From Thermoanaerobacterium sp. RBIITD (GTDB taxonomy: Bacteria; Bacillota; Thermoanaerobacteria; Thermoanaerobacterales; Thermoanaerobacteraceae), in contig NZ_LT906662.1 in assembly GCF_900205865.1 (NCBI RefSeq), forward strand, positions 62,001 to 126,000: 64,000 nucleotides of DNA, read 5' to 3'. The translations under genes and the position numbers were made by a program. The notes under the pieces are model-generated. The model worked only from the letters and a program-made list of their open reading frames with translations, ran no database searches and was not told the DNA's origin. Positions 27,519-36,983 of this stretch are shown piece after piece; within the stretch, counting starts at the first letter, position 1; each line of letters begins with the position of its first letter.

Positions 27519-30500
27519 TTATCTAAAATATTGGACGCCTGCTTCAAATATCTTTTGATCTTTATTGCCCTCTACATTTATTGCCACATTCGGCCCTATT
27601 CTTTCAGAATGACCCATTTTGCCAAGTATCCTTCCATCAGGGCTTGTAATACCTTCTATAGCCCATGCAGATCCATTGGGATTATATGGCATTTCCATTG
27701 TTGGATTGCCATATAAATCAACATACTGTGTCGCTATTTGGCCTTTGTCCTTTAATTTATTTAATACATCTTCATTAGCAATAAATCTTCCTTCCCCATG
27801 TGAAACTGCTATTGTATGAATATCACCACATCTAACATTATTAAACCAAGGCGAAAGTGTAGAAGCAATCTTTGTCCTTACCATACATGAGACATGACGT
27901 CCTATTGTATTAAATGTAAGTGTTGGACTATCTTCTTCAATATCACGTATCTCACCAAAAGGTAATAATCCTAACTTTATTAAAGCTTGGAATCCATTGC
28001 ATATACCGAGCATTAACCCATCGCGATTTTTTAATAAGTCCATAACAGCATCTTTTATAAATGGATTTCTAAATACAGTCGCAATAAATTTTCCGGAACC
28101 GTCAGGTTCGTCGCCGGCACTAAATCCACCAGGTAACATTATTATCTGTGAATAATTTATAGCTTTTGTCAACTCTTCAATAGATTCCTTTATATCATTA
28201 ATTGATAAATTTTTAAATATTTTAATATCAACTATAGCACCGGCTTTTTCAAATGCTTTCTTGCTATCATATTCACAATTTGTACCCGGAAATACTGGTA
28301 TTAATACCCTTGGTTTAGCAAATGATGTTGCCGGCTTATGACTATATTTTTTTTCATATTTTATATCCACAACTTTATCATTATTGTTTCTGACTCTCGT
28401 TGGGAATATATTTTCAAGAGGTTTTTCCCAGCTTTTTAATGCTTCATCTAAACTAATTTCAAAATTATTTACATAAATAATATTATCATCAGTCGTTTTA
28501 CCCAATACAGTATATTCAATATCTTTTAATTTATTTTCAATGTCAAATCCATCTTTCACTTCAAGGACTATTGAACCGTAATCAGGTGTAAATAAGTCCT
28601 TTGCGCTTAAATCAAGATCAAATCTAAAACCAATTTTATTTCCAAAAGCCATTTTAGTTATACATTCAGCAAGTCCACCATATTTTACAGATGATGCTGC
28701 GACTACAAAACCCTTTTTGATTAATTCATTTATCTTAGAAAAATTTTTATGCAATGAATTAAATTCCGGTAATTCCGTTTCATCTCTTTTAGCCTTTATT
28801 AATATTACTGTATGACCGCTTTTTTTAAATTCTGATGATATGACATTATTAACGTCAATAACATCAAGTGCAAAAGCAACAAGTGTCGGAGGAACATCCA
28901 TATCCATAAATGTACCTGACATGCTGTCTTTTCCACCTATCGCGGGTATGCCCATAATTTTTTGAGTGTACAAGGCACCAAGAAGTGCACTAAATGGCTT
29001 ACCCCATCTCAACGGATCGTTACCTAGTTTTTCAAAATACTCTTGCAGCGTAAGTCTAATTCTTTTATAATTACCACCCATTGCAACTACCTTAGCAACT
29101 GCCTCTATAATTGCGTAAACAGCACCGTGAAAAGGACTCCACTTTGCTAATTTTGGATTATATCCAAATGCCATCAAAGTTCCCGTACTTGTATCACCAT
29201 TTAAAACAGGAATCTTTGCAGCCATTCCCTCTGATGGTGTATTTTGATATATACCGCCAAAGGGCATCAATACTGTTGCTGCACCAATTGTTGAGTCAAA
29301 CCTTTCAGAAAGTCCTATTTGACTGCACACATTTAAATCTTCAAGATTTCTAAGCCATAATTCTTTAATGTCATTGCCAACTATTCTTTTATAGGCATTT
29401 TCAAAATAGCTATTATCATCCGGACATTTTACTACAACATCTGTTTCTTGTGTAACTCCATTTGTATTAAGGAAATCTCTACTGATATCAACAATTGTAT
29501 TGCCTTTCCATATCATTTTTACTCTTCTCTCGTCTGTTACAACAGCAACTTTTGTGGCTTCCAAATTTTCCATATGTGCAAGTTCTATGAACTTTTCAAC
29601 ATCTTTTGAATCTACTAAAACAGCCATTCTTTCCTGTGATTCGGATATAGCAAGTTCAGTTCCATCAAGCCCTTCATATTTTTTCGGGACTGCATCTAAA
29701 TTTATTTCTAATCCATCGCTTAATTCACCTATCGCTACAGAAACACCACCAGCGCCAAAGTCATTACATTTTTTTATCAGTTTAATAACTTCTGGTTTTC
29801 TGAATAATCTCTGTATTTTCCTTTCTGTTATAGGATTACCTTTCTGTACTTCCGCGCCACAAGTTAATAAAGATTCTCGTGTGTGCTCTTTTGATGAACC
29901 TGTAGCACCACCACATCCGTCTCTACCCGTTCGTCCACCTAAGAGGATAATTGCATCACCTTTGCATGGTTTATCTCTTAAAACATTTTTTTTAGGCACA
30001 GCACCTATTACAGCGCCGATTTCCATTCTCTTCGCAACATATCCATCATCGTAAATTTCTGTTACCTGTCCTGTTGCAAGACCTACTTGATTCCCATACG
30101 AACTATATCCGTGTGCCGCTTCAACAGTTATTTTTCTCTGCGGAAGTTTTCCTTGGATGGTATCTTCAATTGGTATTCTTGGATCACCAGAACCCGTGAC
30201 ACGCATTGCCTGATATACATAAGCTCTTCCTGACAACGGATCTCTAATTGCACCTCCAAGGCATGTTGCTGCACCACCATACGGCTCTATCTCTGTTGGA
30301 TGGTTATGTGTCTCATTTTTAAACATTACAAGCCATTTCTCAATTTTACCGTCGATATTAACATCAGCAACTATGCTACACGCATTATTTTCGTCAGACT
30401 CATCGAGATTATCTAATATTCCCCTTTTCTTTAATTCTTTCATGCCAATAGTTGCAATATCCATAAGACACATATCTTTTTTATTCGATTCATATATAAA

Positions 30501-31286
30501 CTCTCTGGATTTTTTATATTCTTCAAATGCTTTTTTGACAGGTATATTAAATTTACCATCGATAATATGAATATTATTAATTTTTGTAAGAAATGTAGTA
30601 TGGCGGCAATGATCTGACCAATAGGTATCTATTACCCTTATTTCTGTGATTGTAGGGTTCCTTTTCTCGGTACTTTTGAAATATGATTGACAAAATTTGA
30701 AATCTTCAAAACTCATGGCAAGTCCTAAACAATCATACATTGTTTTTAAATCCGATTCATTTAATTCAATATAATTTTCTAAAATATTTACTTTATCAGG
30801 ATATTCTATTTGAAAATCAAGTTTTTCCGGTTTTTCAAGTGATGCTTCACGGGAATCTACAGGGTTAATACAGTATTTTTTTATTTTAAGAAATTCATCA
30901 TCTGTAATATCTCCGCTTAATATTATTACTCTTGCAGTCATTATTATTGGCTTTTCACCTTGTGTAAGAATCTGCATACATTGTTCAGCCGAATCAGCTC
31001 TTTGGTCATACTGACCTGGCAAATATTCTATGGCAAAAATTTTGTCACCTTTGTCTATGTCTATTTTTTCGACAAATATGTTATCGACAGTAGGTTCTGA
31101 AAAAATAGTTCTAAGTGATTTGTTAAAATTTTCTTGCGAAACACCAGAAATATCATATCTATTTAATACTCGTACATTTTTAAGTCCTTGAATATTTAGA
31201 TTAATCTTTAAATCGTTAAAAAGATTTTGAGCCTCAATGTTAAAAGAAGGTTTTTTTTCTACAAATATTCTTCTTACAATATCCAT
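27519..31286 (-). CDS. purL: Phosphoribosylformylglycinamidine synthase (large, single-chain)
   Basis: Converts FGAR, glutamine and ATP to FGAM in purine synthesis. At 1255 residues it is the long form with all three parts: an N-terminal PurS-like region, the tandem AIRS-type synthetase domains (GGAATCLGGAIRDPLSGRA, GGRTGRDGCGGATGSS, and IGGKDSMSGTFMD) and a C-terminal glutaminase with the nucleophile in LGICNGFQALIKLG and SHGEGRF. Most Bacillus relatives instead use separate purL/purQ/purS. The ATG at 31286 has GAGGAG nine bases upstream; the frame extends to 31451 but those 55 codons look noncoding. No other purine genes adjoin. Confidence 0.95.
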   Translation of the reverse strand: MDIVRRIFVEKKPSFNIEAQNLFNDLKINLNIQGLKNVRVLNRYDISGVSQENFNKSLRTIFSEPTVDNIFVEKIDIDKGDKIFAIEYLPGQYDQRADSAEQCMQILTQGEKPIIMTARVIILSGDITDDEFLKIKKYCINPVDSREASLEKPEKLDFQIEYPDKVNILENYIELNESDLKTMYDCLGLAMSFEDFKFCQSYFKSTEKRNPTITEIRVIDTYWSDHCRHTTFLTKINNIHIIDGKFNIPVKKAFEEYKKSREFIYESNKKDMCLMDIATIGMKELKKRGILDNLDESDENNACSIVADVNIDGKIEKWLVMFKNETHNHPTEIEPYGGAATCLGGAIRDPLSGRAYVYQAMRVTGSGDPRIPIEDTIQGKLPQRKITVEAAHGYSSYGNQVGLATGQVTEIYDDGYVAKRMEIGAVIGAVPKKNVLRDKPCKGDAIILLGGRTGRDGCGGATGSSKEHTRESLLTCGAEVQKGNPITERKIQRLFRKPEVIKLIKKCNDFGAGGVSVAIGELSDGLEINLDAVPKKYEGLDGTELAISESQERMAVLVDSKDVEKFIELAHMENLEATKVAVVTDERRVKMIWKGNTIVDISRDFLNTNGVTQETDVVVKCPDDNSYFENAYKRIVGNDIKELWLRNLEDLNVCSQIGLSERFDSTIGAATVLMPFGGIYQNTPSEGMAAKIPVLNGDTSTGTLMAFGYNPKLAKWSPFHGAVYAIIEAVAKVVAMGGNYKRIRLTLQEYFEKLGNDPLRWGKPFSALLGALYTQKIMGIPAIGGKDSMSGTFMDMDVPPTLVAFALDVIDVNNVISSEFKKSGHTVILIKAKRDETELPEFNSLHKNFSKINELIKKGFVVAASSVKYGGLAECITKMAFGNKIGFRFDLDLSAKDLFTPDYGSIVLEVKDGFDIENKLKDIEYTVLGKTTDDNIIYVNNFEISLDEALKSWEKPLENIFPTRVRNNNDKVVDIKYEKKYSHKPATSFAKPRVLIPVFPGTNCEYDSKKAFEKAGAIVDIKIFKNLSINDIKESIEELTKAINYSQIIMLPGGFSAGDEPDGSGKFIATVFRNPFIKDAVMDLLKNRDGLMLGICNGFQALIKLGLLPFGEIRDIEEDSPTLTFNTIGRHVSCMVRTKIASTLSPWFNNVRCGDIHTIAVSHGEGRFIANEDVLNKLKDKGQIATQYVDLYGNPTMEMPYNPNGSAWAIEGITSPDGRILGKMGHSERIGPNVAINVEGNKDQKIFEAGVQYFR

Positions 31287-31328
31287 TTTAAAATTCTCCT
31301 CACATAATAAAATTACGAACTTTATTTT

Positions 31329-31358
31329 ATTATAATATAGATTAATAACCCAAATCAA
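31329..31358 (-). promoter_or_regulatory. Probable sigma-A promoter for purL
   Basis: Read on the minus strand: -35 TTGATT (31353-31358), an 18-base spacer, -10 TATAAT (31329-31334), about 40 bases before the purL ATG. Confidence 0.5.
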
Positions 31359-31533
31359 CAATAATTTTTTTGCAAAATACGAACATTTTATAATTAATTT
31401 ATTATATCGTCTTATTTTATATGACATATTACTTATTATCAATAGCTGCATATTATATATTAAAAGTAATAAATAAAGAAAAATTTATACTTCACTATGC
31501 ATAATAAAAATCTAAAAAAATATAAATTTTATA

Positions 31534-31562
31534 TTGAAATCTAAAAAAATATATCTTATAAT
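31534..31562 (+). promoter_or_regulatory. Sigma-A promoter for the decarboxylase-family gene
   Basis: -35 TTGAAA (31534-31539), a 17-base spacer, -10 TATAAT (31557-31562). The predicted transcript start near 31569 leaves a leader of about 100 bases. The rest of the 31287-31661 gap is AT-rich with no gene. Confidence 0.75.
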
Positions 31563-31598
31563 AAATTGAAAACAAAAAAAGCAGTATATTCGCTCTGC

Positions 31599-31634
31599 AA
31601 AGGCCCGAACCGATTGCAACGAGGTTCAGGCTTT
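31599..31634 (+). promoter_or_regulatory. Terminator-like hairpin in the leader of the decarboxylase-family gene
   Basis: Bases 31599-31611 pair with 31623-31634 (11 pairs and one mismatch), and the stem runs into TTTTATTCT. It lies between the promoter and the ribosome site, so it could attenuate transcription. I see no leader peptide or known riboswitch upstream. Confidence 0.55.
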
Positions 31635-31673
31635 TATTCTGAGCTAAACTTATGAAAGAGGGTGTTTATCAAG

Positions 31674-33161
31674 TTGGAAAAGCTAAATCATTTTGAAACT
31701 CCATTATTTGATGCATTAATGGAGTATGTCAACAACAACACCATACCATTTCACGTCCCAGGCCATAAAAAGGGAAGGGGAATGGCAAAGAAATTTTTAG
31801 ACTTTGTTGGTAAAAATGTGTTATCTATGGATGTTACTGTTTTCGAGCAAGTTGACAGCCTTCACAGGCCTACCGGTCCCATAAAAAAAGCCCAGGAATT
31901 AGCTGCCGATGCATTTGGTGCTGACGCTACATTCTTCTGTATTCATGGGACATCGGGAGCTATACAGGCTATGATTTTAAGCGTTATGGGAGAAAATGAA
32001 AAAATTATAGTCCCAAGAAATATTCATAAATCTGTTACATCAGGTATCATTTTAAGTGGTGCAATTCCGGTTTATATGCAACCAGAAGTTGATAAAAACA
32101 TAGGTGTAGCTCTTAATGTTACTCCAGAAACTGTCGAGTTAGCATTAAGAAATAATCCTGATGCAAAGGCTGTTTTAATTATAAATCCGACTTATTATGG
32201 AGTGTCGGCAGATATCGTAAAAATAGCTGAAATAGTTCATGACTACGGCGCAATACTAATGGTTGATGAAGCACATGGGCCGCATCTTAAATTTAATGAA
32301 AAGTTACCAATATCTGCTATGGAAGCAGGTGCCGATATATGTGCACAAAGTACGCATAAAATAATAGGTTCTATGACACAGAGTTCTATGCTTCATGTAA
32401 AATCAAAAAGAATAGATATAAATAGGGTTAAGCAAGTCATGAGTTTATTACAAACAACAAGTCCCTCATATATATTGTTAGCATCACTCGATGTTGCAAG
32501 AATGCAAATGATGACTGAAGGTAAAGAGTTACTTGACCAAACAATAGAACTTGCTGAATATGCTCGTAAGGAAATAAATAATATAAATGGCTTATATTGT
32601 TTCGGCAATGAAATTGTTGGACGCGATGGTGCATATGATTTTGATCCTACAAAAATCACGATAACAGCAAAAGGTCTTGGAATAACTGGTCATGAGCTTG
32701 AAGATATCCTTGCGAAAAAATATTATATTCAACCGGAACTGGCTGATATGTATAACACGTTATGCGTATTTTCTATCGGTGATACAAAGGAAAATGTAGA
32801 TTATTTATTAAGAGCATTAAGAGAAATTAGCAATAGATTGTATAAAGAAGACATAGAAATGACAAAAGCTTTAGATATACCTGAAATACCAGAAATGATT
32901 ATTTCTCCAAGATATGCATTTGAATCTTCATCAGTTGCTTTACCTTTAGAAGAAAGCATTGGCCAGATTAGCTCAGAATTTTTAATGGCGTACCCTCCAG
33001 GCATACCGGTTTTATGCCCTGGCGAAAGAATAACAAGAGAAATTATAGAATATGTTAATGAAATGAAAAATGCAAATTTGAGTATACAAGGTACCGAAGA
33101 TCCTAATGTTGAGTATATAAAAGTAGTTAATGATCTACAGATTTTGAATATAACTGCATAA
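31674..33161 (+). CDS. PLP-dependent Orn/Lys/Arg decarboxylase family protein
   Basis: A fold-type I PLP enzyme of about 495 residues in the basic amino acid decarboxylase group (SpeA/Cad/YaaO-like). It has PFHVPGHKKGRG near its start, the PLP-contacting VDEAHGPHLKF segment, and the Schiff-base lysine in STHKIIGSMTQSS. Such enzymes make agmatine, cadaverine or putrescine; the specificity cannot be told by eye. GTG at 31662 abuts the GAGGG site, so I prefer TTG at 31674. Promoter and leader hairpin lie upstream and a strong terminator follows. Confidence 0.88.
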   Translation: MEKLNHFETPLFDALMEYVNNNTIPFHVPGHKKGRGMAKKFLDFVGKNVLSMDVTVFEQVDSLHRPTGPIKKAQELAADAFGADATFFCIHGTSGAIQAMILSVMGENEKIIVPRNIHKSVTSGIILSGAIPVYMQPEVDKNIGVALNVTPETVELALRNNPDAKAVLIINPTYYGVSADIVKIAEIVHDYGAILMVDEAHGPHLKFNEKLPISAMEAGADICAQSTHKIIGSMTQSSMLHVKSKRIDINRVKQVMSLLQTTSPSYILLASLDVARMQMMTEGKELLDQTIELAEYARKEINNINGLYCFGNEIVGRDGAYDFDPTKITITAKGLGITGHELEDILAKKYYIQPELADMYNTLCVFSIGDTKENVDYLLRALREISNRLYKEDIEMTKALDIPEIPEMIISPRYAFESSSVALPLEESIGQISSEFLMAYPPGIPVLCPGERITREIIEYVNEMKNANLSIQGTEDPNVEYIKVVNDLQILNITA

Positions 33162-33172
33162 ATATATAGTAG

Positions 33173-33205
33173 AAAGCTCTATAGAAATATAGAGCTTTTA
33201 TTGTT
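33173..33205. terminator. Terminator between convergent genes
   Basis: A perfect 11-bp stem (33173-33183 / 33188-33198) with a GAAA loop, followed on the plus strand by TTATTGTTTT. It ends the decarboxylase-family transcript and may also serve the opposite gene. Confidence 0.85.
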
Positions 33206-34106
33206 TTGTGTATACATCAATTATTTGTCCGTTTGTTACTATATGTATTGTACCATCTTTATCTGTCCTAAATATTTTAATGCCCTTCGCATTTAATTTG
33301 TCAATCGTTTCCTTATTAGGAAGGCCATAATCATTATTTTTTCCTACCATGATAATGGCATACTTGGGATTTACCATTTCTAAAAATTTATTTCCAGTTG
33401 ATGTAATACTTCCATGATGCCCGACTTTCAATACATCGGCTTTCAAATCATAACCCCTTTGCAACATCTCATACTCCGAAGGTTTTCCAGCATCACCTTC
33501 AAATAAAAATGCTTTTTTACCATATGTCAATCTTACAACAGCGCTGTAATCATTTAAATCATCATATTTGCTCCTATTAGGCGCAAGCAAATCAATATCT
33601 ACCCCTTTCCCTAACTGTATCTTCATACCGCCTTTTGCATATATTGCTCTTATATTATTTTGTTGCAAAGTCCTTAACATATTTTCAAATGTTTTTGTAT
33701 TTGTGGTCACTTTTGGCATATAAAATGACCCTATATCAAAAGTTTTGATTATTTGTGCCATCGCACCTATATGATCTTCATGAGGATGTGTCGCTATAAC
33801 AACGTCGAGTTTTTGTATTCCAAGTTTTTTAATGTAATTTACTATAAAATTGCCATCTTCACGGTTTCCTGCATCAATAAGCATGGATTTGTTATCAGGA
33901 GTGTTTATGAGAATACTATCCGCTTGCCCAACATTTAAGTAATAAATATTAAGTTTATTTCCTGCTTTATTTGCAGGTGTATTATTTGCATTTGTCGTAG
34001 ACGCTGTATTTGTATTATTTGTTAAACCTACTTTTGTCGTATTGCATGCGGTAATTGAAATTACTAATATAAGTAAAATTGTTATAAATGCCAAAATTTT
34101 TTTCAA
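33198..34106 (-). CDS. ComEC/Rec2-like metallo-beta-lactamase lipoprotein
   Basis: An exported 302-residue metallo-hydrolase. The N-terminus is a lipoprotein signal (ILAFITILLILVISITAC; the lipobox Cys follows ITA) and then a Thr/Asn-rich linker. The catalytic domain resembles the MBL domain of ComEC, with NVGQADSILI, the metal motif THPHEDHIGA and VLKVGHHGSITST. Stand-alone versions are common in Firmicutes; extracellular DNA or phosphodiester cleavage is plausible but unproven. Start is a TTG at 34106 behind GGGGTGG. Confidence 0.88.
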   Translation of the reverse strand: MKKILAFITILLILVISITACNTTKVGLTNNTNTASTTNANNTPANKAGNKLNIYYLNVGQADSILINTPDNKSMLIDAGNREDGNFIVNYIKKLGIQKLDVVIATHPHEDHIGAMAQIIKTFDIGSFYMPKVTTNTKTFENMLRTLQQNNIRAIYAKGGMKIQLGKGVDIDLLAPNRSKYDDLNDYSAVVRLTYGKKAFLFEGDAGKPSEYEMLQRGYDLKADVLKVGHHGSITSTGNKFLEMVNPKYAIIMVGKNNDYGLPNKETIDKLNAKGIKIFRTDKDGTIHIVTNGQIIDVYTKQ

Positions 34107-34133
34107 AATACCACCCCACGTCAATATTATAAC

Positions 34134-34166
34134 ATAAAAAAGAGCCTTCATTTGTCATAAAGGCTC
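34134..34166 (-). terminator. Terminator after the SHOCT gene
   Basis: Stem GAGCCTT / AAGGCTC (34142-34148 / 34160-34166) followed on the minus strand by a run of T. It ends the regulator-kinase-SHOCT unit. Confidence 0.8.
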
Positions 34167-34173
34167 ATAAAAT

Positions 34174-34416
34174 TTATTTTTCTTCAAGATTTTTTTTACG
34201 CTCTAAGTATTCTTCTTCACTTATTTCTCCTCGTGCATACCTTTCACGCAATATCTCCATAGCATCATTTTTTCTATATCCACCTTTATTGTTTTGAAAA
34301 AGTGATACTATAAAGTATATCGCGCCAATTACAAGACCTATTTCCACAATCATCCATATGAGGCCCCATATGAAATTTCCTCCGTAGCCCCATCCATTCA
34401 TCATTCCCCACATCAT
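34174..34416 (-). CDS. Small SHOCT-domain membrane protein, Met/Trp-rich N-terminus
   Basis: An 80-residue protein: MMWGMMNGWGYGGNF, then one membrane helix (LIWMIVEIGLVIGAIYFIVSL) and a C-terminal SHOCT motif (DAMEILRERYARGEISEEEYLERKK). SHOCT tails act as small oligomerisation or tethering modules. It follows the histidine kinase gene by 55 bases and ends at a terminator, so it is probably part of that unit. The methionine-rich outer end could contact a soft metal, which is inference. Confidence 0.85.
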   Translation of the reverse strand: MMWGMMNGWGYGGNFIWGLIWMIVEIGLVIGAIYFIVSLFQNNKGGYRKNDAMEILRERYARGEISEEEYLERKKNLEEK

Positions 34417-34471
34417 ATTATCATCCTCCTTAACTTATATTTTACAATGATGTTATGAAGAATTTATGAAT

Positions 34472-35821
34472 TTAATCATCAATCGGTATTTTTACCGTAA
34501 ATTTTGTACCTTTATTTAAAATACTGTCAACACTTATTGTTCCATTATGTGCTTTTATTATAGCTTTAGAAATTGAAAGACCTAAACCACTTCCACCTAA
34601 TTTTCTGTTTCTCGATTTCTCACCTCTATAAAACTTTTCGAAAATAAATTGCATATCATATTTTGAAATTCCTATTCCATTATCCTCTATGATAAATACG
34701 ACATTATTTCCTTCTTTATATAGTTTAATTTTTATATTGCCACCTATCTGTGTATATTTATTAGCATTTGTTATTAAATTTATTATAACCTCAGATATCC
34801 TATCTTTATCAGCATATATCAAAATATTATTATCAATATCTTTCACGATAGTTTGTTTTTTATCATAAAATATTGCTTCATAATTTATAAGAATGTTTTT
34901 TACAACTTCAGAAAGATTAAATTTAATTTTTTTTATACCCAAAATATCTGATTCTGCTTTATTTAATAGTTCAAGGTCATTTATGAGATTCGATAATCTT
35001 GTAACCTCTTCATGAAGGCTTATTAATCTTTCGTTAGTAGGTTCCCATATTCCATCAATCATTGCTTCTAAATGGCTTTTAAGTGTAGTTAATGGTGTTC
35101 TTAATTCATGCGCTATATTATGTGTCATCTGTTTTCTTATCATTTCCTGATTTTTTAAAGATTCGCCAAGATGATTTATAGCAGCTGTTAAATTAAAAAG
35201 CTCTTCTTCTTTAGGAATATCATTTACTTTTTCATTATAATTGCCATTTTCAAGTTTTTTTGCTACAGCCGTAATATTCAAAATTGGTTTTGTAAGATAT
35301 TTCGAAATATAAATGCTTATTAAAAAAGCTATTAAGATAGCTAATATAGTAATAAAAATATTATATTTATTAATATCATATAAAAATTTAAAATCCAATT
35401 CATTCATCGGCATTGTACCAATATACGTAATATCAACATAACCTACTTTTTTCCCATCTAAAACAACCGGAAGTGTTTTGGTCGTAGTTTTACTAAAATT
35501 TCTTAATCCCATCATATTCATCATTGATGAGAAGTCCAAAATAGTCTTTCCATTTAAGTCTTTTACTTTAAGTCCATATCCTTTCATCATAACATTGTGG
35601 GATATTTCCAAACCAGCTTCGTTCCAATTTCCACTCGCTTTATAGGCTTCAGCAAGCGATGTTGCTATGTCTTTAAAATCCTTGTATGTTGATTGTTTTA
35701 TATAGTTGCCGAAATTTGTGATTATTGCAATATTTGTTATCACGCTAAATATTATTATTGATATCAGTGCAATTGAGACAAAAGCTATAGCAGTTCTTGT
35801 TCTTATATCATTTTTAAGCAT
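34472..35821 (-). CDS. Sensor histidine kinase (HAMP-HisKA-HATPase)
   Basis: A 449-residue membrane kinase. Two helices (near residues 10-33 and 150-172) bracket an external sensor region that contains a Met-rich patch (FSSMMNMMGLRNF). A HAMP linker, the phosphoacceptor box THNIAHELRTPLTTLKSH, and the ATPase motifs N (LITNANKY), G1 (EDNGIGI) and G2 (GGSGLGLS) follow. It overlaps the response regulator gene by 8 bases, with GGTGA before the ATG at 35821. Signal unknown. Confidence 0.94.
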   Translation of the reverse strand: MLKNDIRTRTAIAFVSIALISIIIFSVITNIAIITNFGNYIKQSTYKDFKDIATSLAEAYKASGNWNEAGLEISHNVMMKGYGLKVKDLNGKTILDFSSMMNMMGLRNFSKTTTKTLPVVLDGKKVGYVDITYIGTMPMNELDFKFLYDINKYNIFITILAILIAFLISIYISKYLTKPILNITAVAKKLENGNYNEKVNDIPKEEELFNLTAAINHLGESLKNQEMIRKQMTHNIAHELRTPLTTLKSHLEAMIDGIWEPTNERLISLHEEVTRLSNLINDLELLNKAESDILGIKKIKFNLSEVVKNILINYEAIFYDKKQTIVKDIDNNILIYADKDRISEVIINLITNANKYTQIGGNIKIKLYKEGNNVVFIIEDNGIGISKYDMQFIFEKFYRGEKSRNRKLGGSGLGLSISKAIIKAHNGTISVDSILNKGTKFTVKIPIDD

Positions 35822-36503
35822 TTTCTTCACCAAATTTATATCCTATTCCATACACAGTCTTTATATAGACTGGATTTTTAGTATCATCCTCTATTTTTTG
35901 CCGTAAATTTTTTATATGTGCATCAATTGTTCTATCATATCCCTCATAATCGTATCCCATAACTTTTGTCACGAGTTCATCACGTGTAAATGCTTTATTA
36001 GGATTTTGAATAAGCACCATAAGAAGTTTATACTCGTTAGGTGTGAGATTAATTAATTCATCCTTTTTTTTAACTTCGTGTGACCTTGTATTAATGATAA
36101 GGTCATTATTATTAAATGAAAACACATCTTTTAATGGTATTTCATCTTTCGCACGCCTTAGTATCGCCTTTACTCTCATAACTAACTCTCTTGGGCTGAA
36201 AGGCTTTGTTAGATAATCATCAGCACCTATTGAGAATCCATTTACCTTATCTTCCTCTTCTACTTTTGCAGTTAACATAAGAATTGGTACTTTTGATATA
36301 TTTCGTATTCTTTCGCAAATTTCTTCACCTGATAATCCAGGCAACATAAGATCAAGAATAACTAAATCAGGATTTTCTTTCTTAAATATATTTAATGCAT
36401 TGGCCCCATCTGTTTCGGTAATAATGGTAAACCCCTCATGCTCTAAGTATGATTTAACTACATCAAGAATCTTTTTTTCATCATCTACAACAAGTATCTT
36501 CAT
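35814..36503 (-). CDS. OmpR/PhoB-family response regulator
   Basis: A 229-residue regulator. The receiver domain has the acidic pair in VVDDE, the phosphoacceptor Asp in LVILDLMLPG and the Lys in YLTKPFSPRE. The winged-helix DNA-binding domain ends with TVYGIGYKFGE. ATG at 36503 follows GGGGTG. It forms a translationally coupled pair with the kinase downstream. Confidence 0.95.
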   Translation of the reverse strand: MKILVVDDEKKILDVVKSYLEHEGFTIITETDGANALNIFKKENPDLVILDLMLPGLSGEEICERIRNISKVPILMLTAKVEEEDKVNGFSIGADDYLTKPFSPRELVMRVKAILRRAKDEIPLKDVFSFNNNDLIINTRSHEVKKKDELINLTPNEYKLLMVLIQNPNKAFTRDELVTKVMGYDYEGYDRTIDAHIKNLRQKIEDDTKNPVYIKTVYGIGYKFGEENA

Positions 36504-36549
36504 TTGTAAACACCCCATATTTATTATAACTTAAAAAAATGAAAAATAT

Positions 36550-36582
36550 ATGAAAAAGGATACCATTTAAAGTGTGGTATCC
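36550..36582 (-). terminator. Terminator after thioredoxin
   Basis: Stem GGATACCA / TGGTATCC (36558-36565 / 36575-36582), followed on the minus strand by TTTTTC. Confidence 0.8.
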
Positions 36583-36596
36583 CAAAATATATATTT

Positions 36597-36929
36597 TTAT
36601 ACTTCTGCATTTAGATATCTTGATAATCTGTATTCTAATTGTTCTTTTGGCATAAAACCAATTACTTTATCAACTAATTCACCATTTACAAAAACTCCTA
36701 GTGTAGGAATACTCATAATCCTATACTGTGATGCTATCATAGGATTTTCATCAACATCAAGTTTAACAACCTTTATCCTATCAGAATATTCTTCAGCAAA
36801 TTCTTCTAAGACTGGAGCCATCATTCTGCATGGCCCACACCATTTTGCCCAAAAATCAACTAAAACAGGTTTGTCAGAATTATATACCTCATTATCAAAA
36901 TTCATATCTGTTACATTTAATGGTTTCAT
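36597..36929 (-). CDS. trxA: Thioredoxin
   Basis: A 110-residue classical thioredoxin with the redox centre WAKWCGPCRMMAP, the cis-proline in SIPTLGVFVNG and the buried-Asp region KPVLVDFW. It reduces protein disulfides in the cytosol. No thioredoxin reductase gene is nearby. It is a single-gene unit with a consensus promoter, an unusual dyad in the leader and a terminator. GGAGG precedes the ATG. Confidence 0.96.
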   Translation of the reverse strand: MKPLNVTDMNFDNEVYNSDKPVLVDFWAKWCGPCRMMAPVLEEFAEEYSDRIKVVKLDVDENPMIASQYRIMSIPTLGVFVNGELVDKVIGFMPKEQLEYRLSRYLNAEV

Positions 36930-36945
36930 ATTTTCATCCTCCTTA

Positions 36946-36964
36946 TATACTATCCCCCTGTATA
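36946..36964 (-). promoter_or_regulatory. Candidate CsoR-family-like operator in the trxA leader
   Basis: A dyad TATAC-9-GTATA encloses a run of five C (plus strand), giving a G-tract flanked by ATATAC/GTATAT on the other strand. CsoR/CstR-type repressors bind sites with A-T flanks around G/C tracts. It lies between the predicted transcript start and the ribosome site, so a bound protein could block the polymerase. The binding protein is a guess. Confidence 0.4.
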
Positions 36965-36983
36965 TGGGACTCTTACTAAATAA

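Noticed and set aside
29500-30054. 184-codon plus-strand frame inside purL
   Set aside because: Antisense shadow of conserved PurL synthetase domains; no ribosome site and serine-rich translation.
31287-31451. 55-codon N-terminal extension of purL
   Set aside because: The extension is AT-rich, has no ribosome site at its start and overlaps the probable purL promoter; the ATG at 31286 has a good site.
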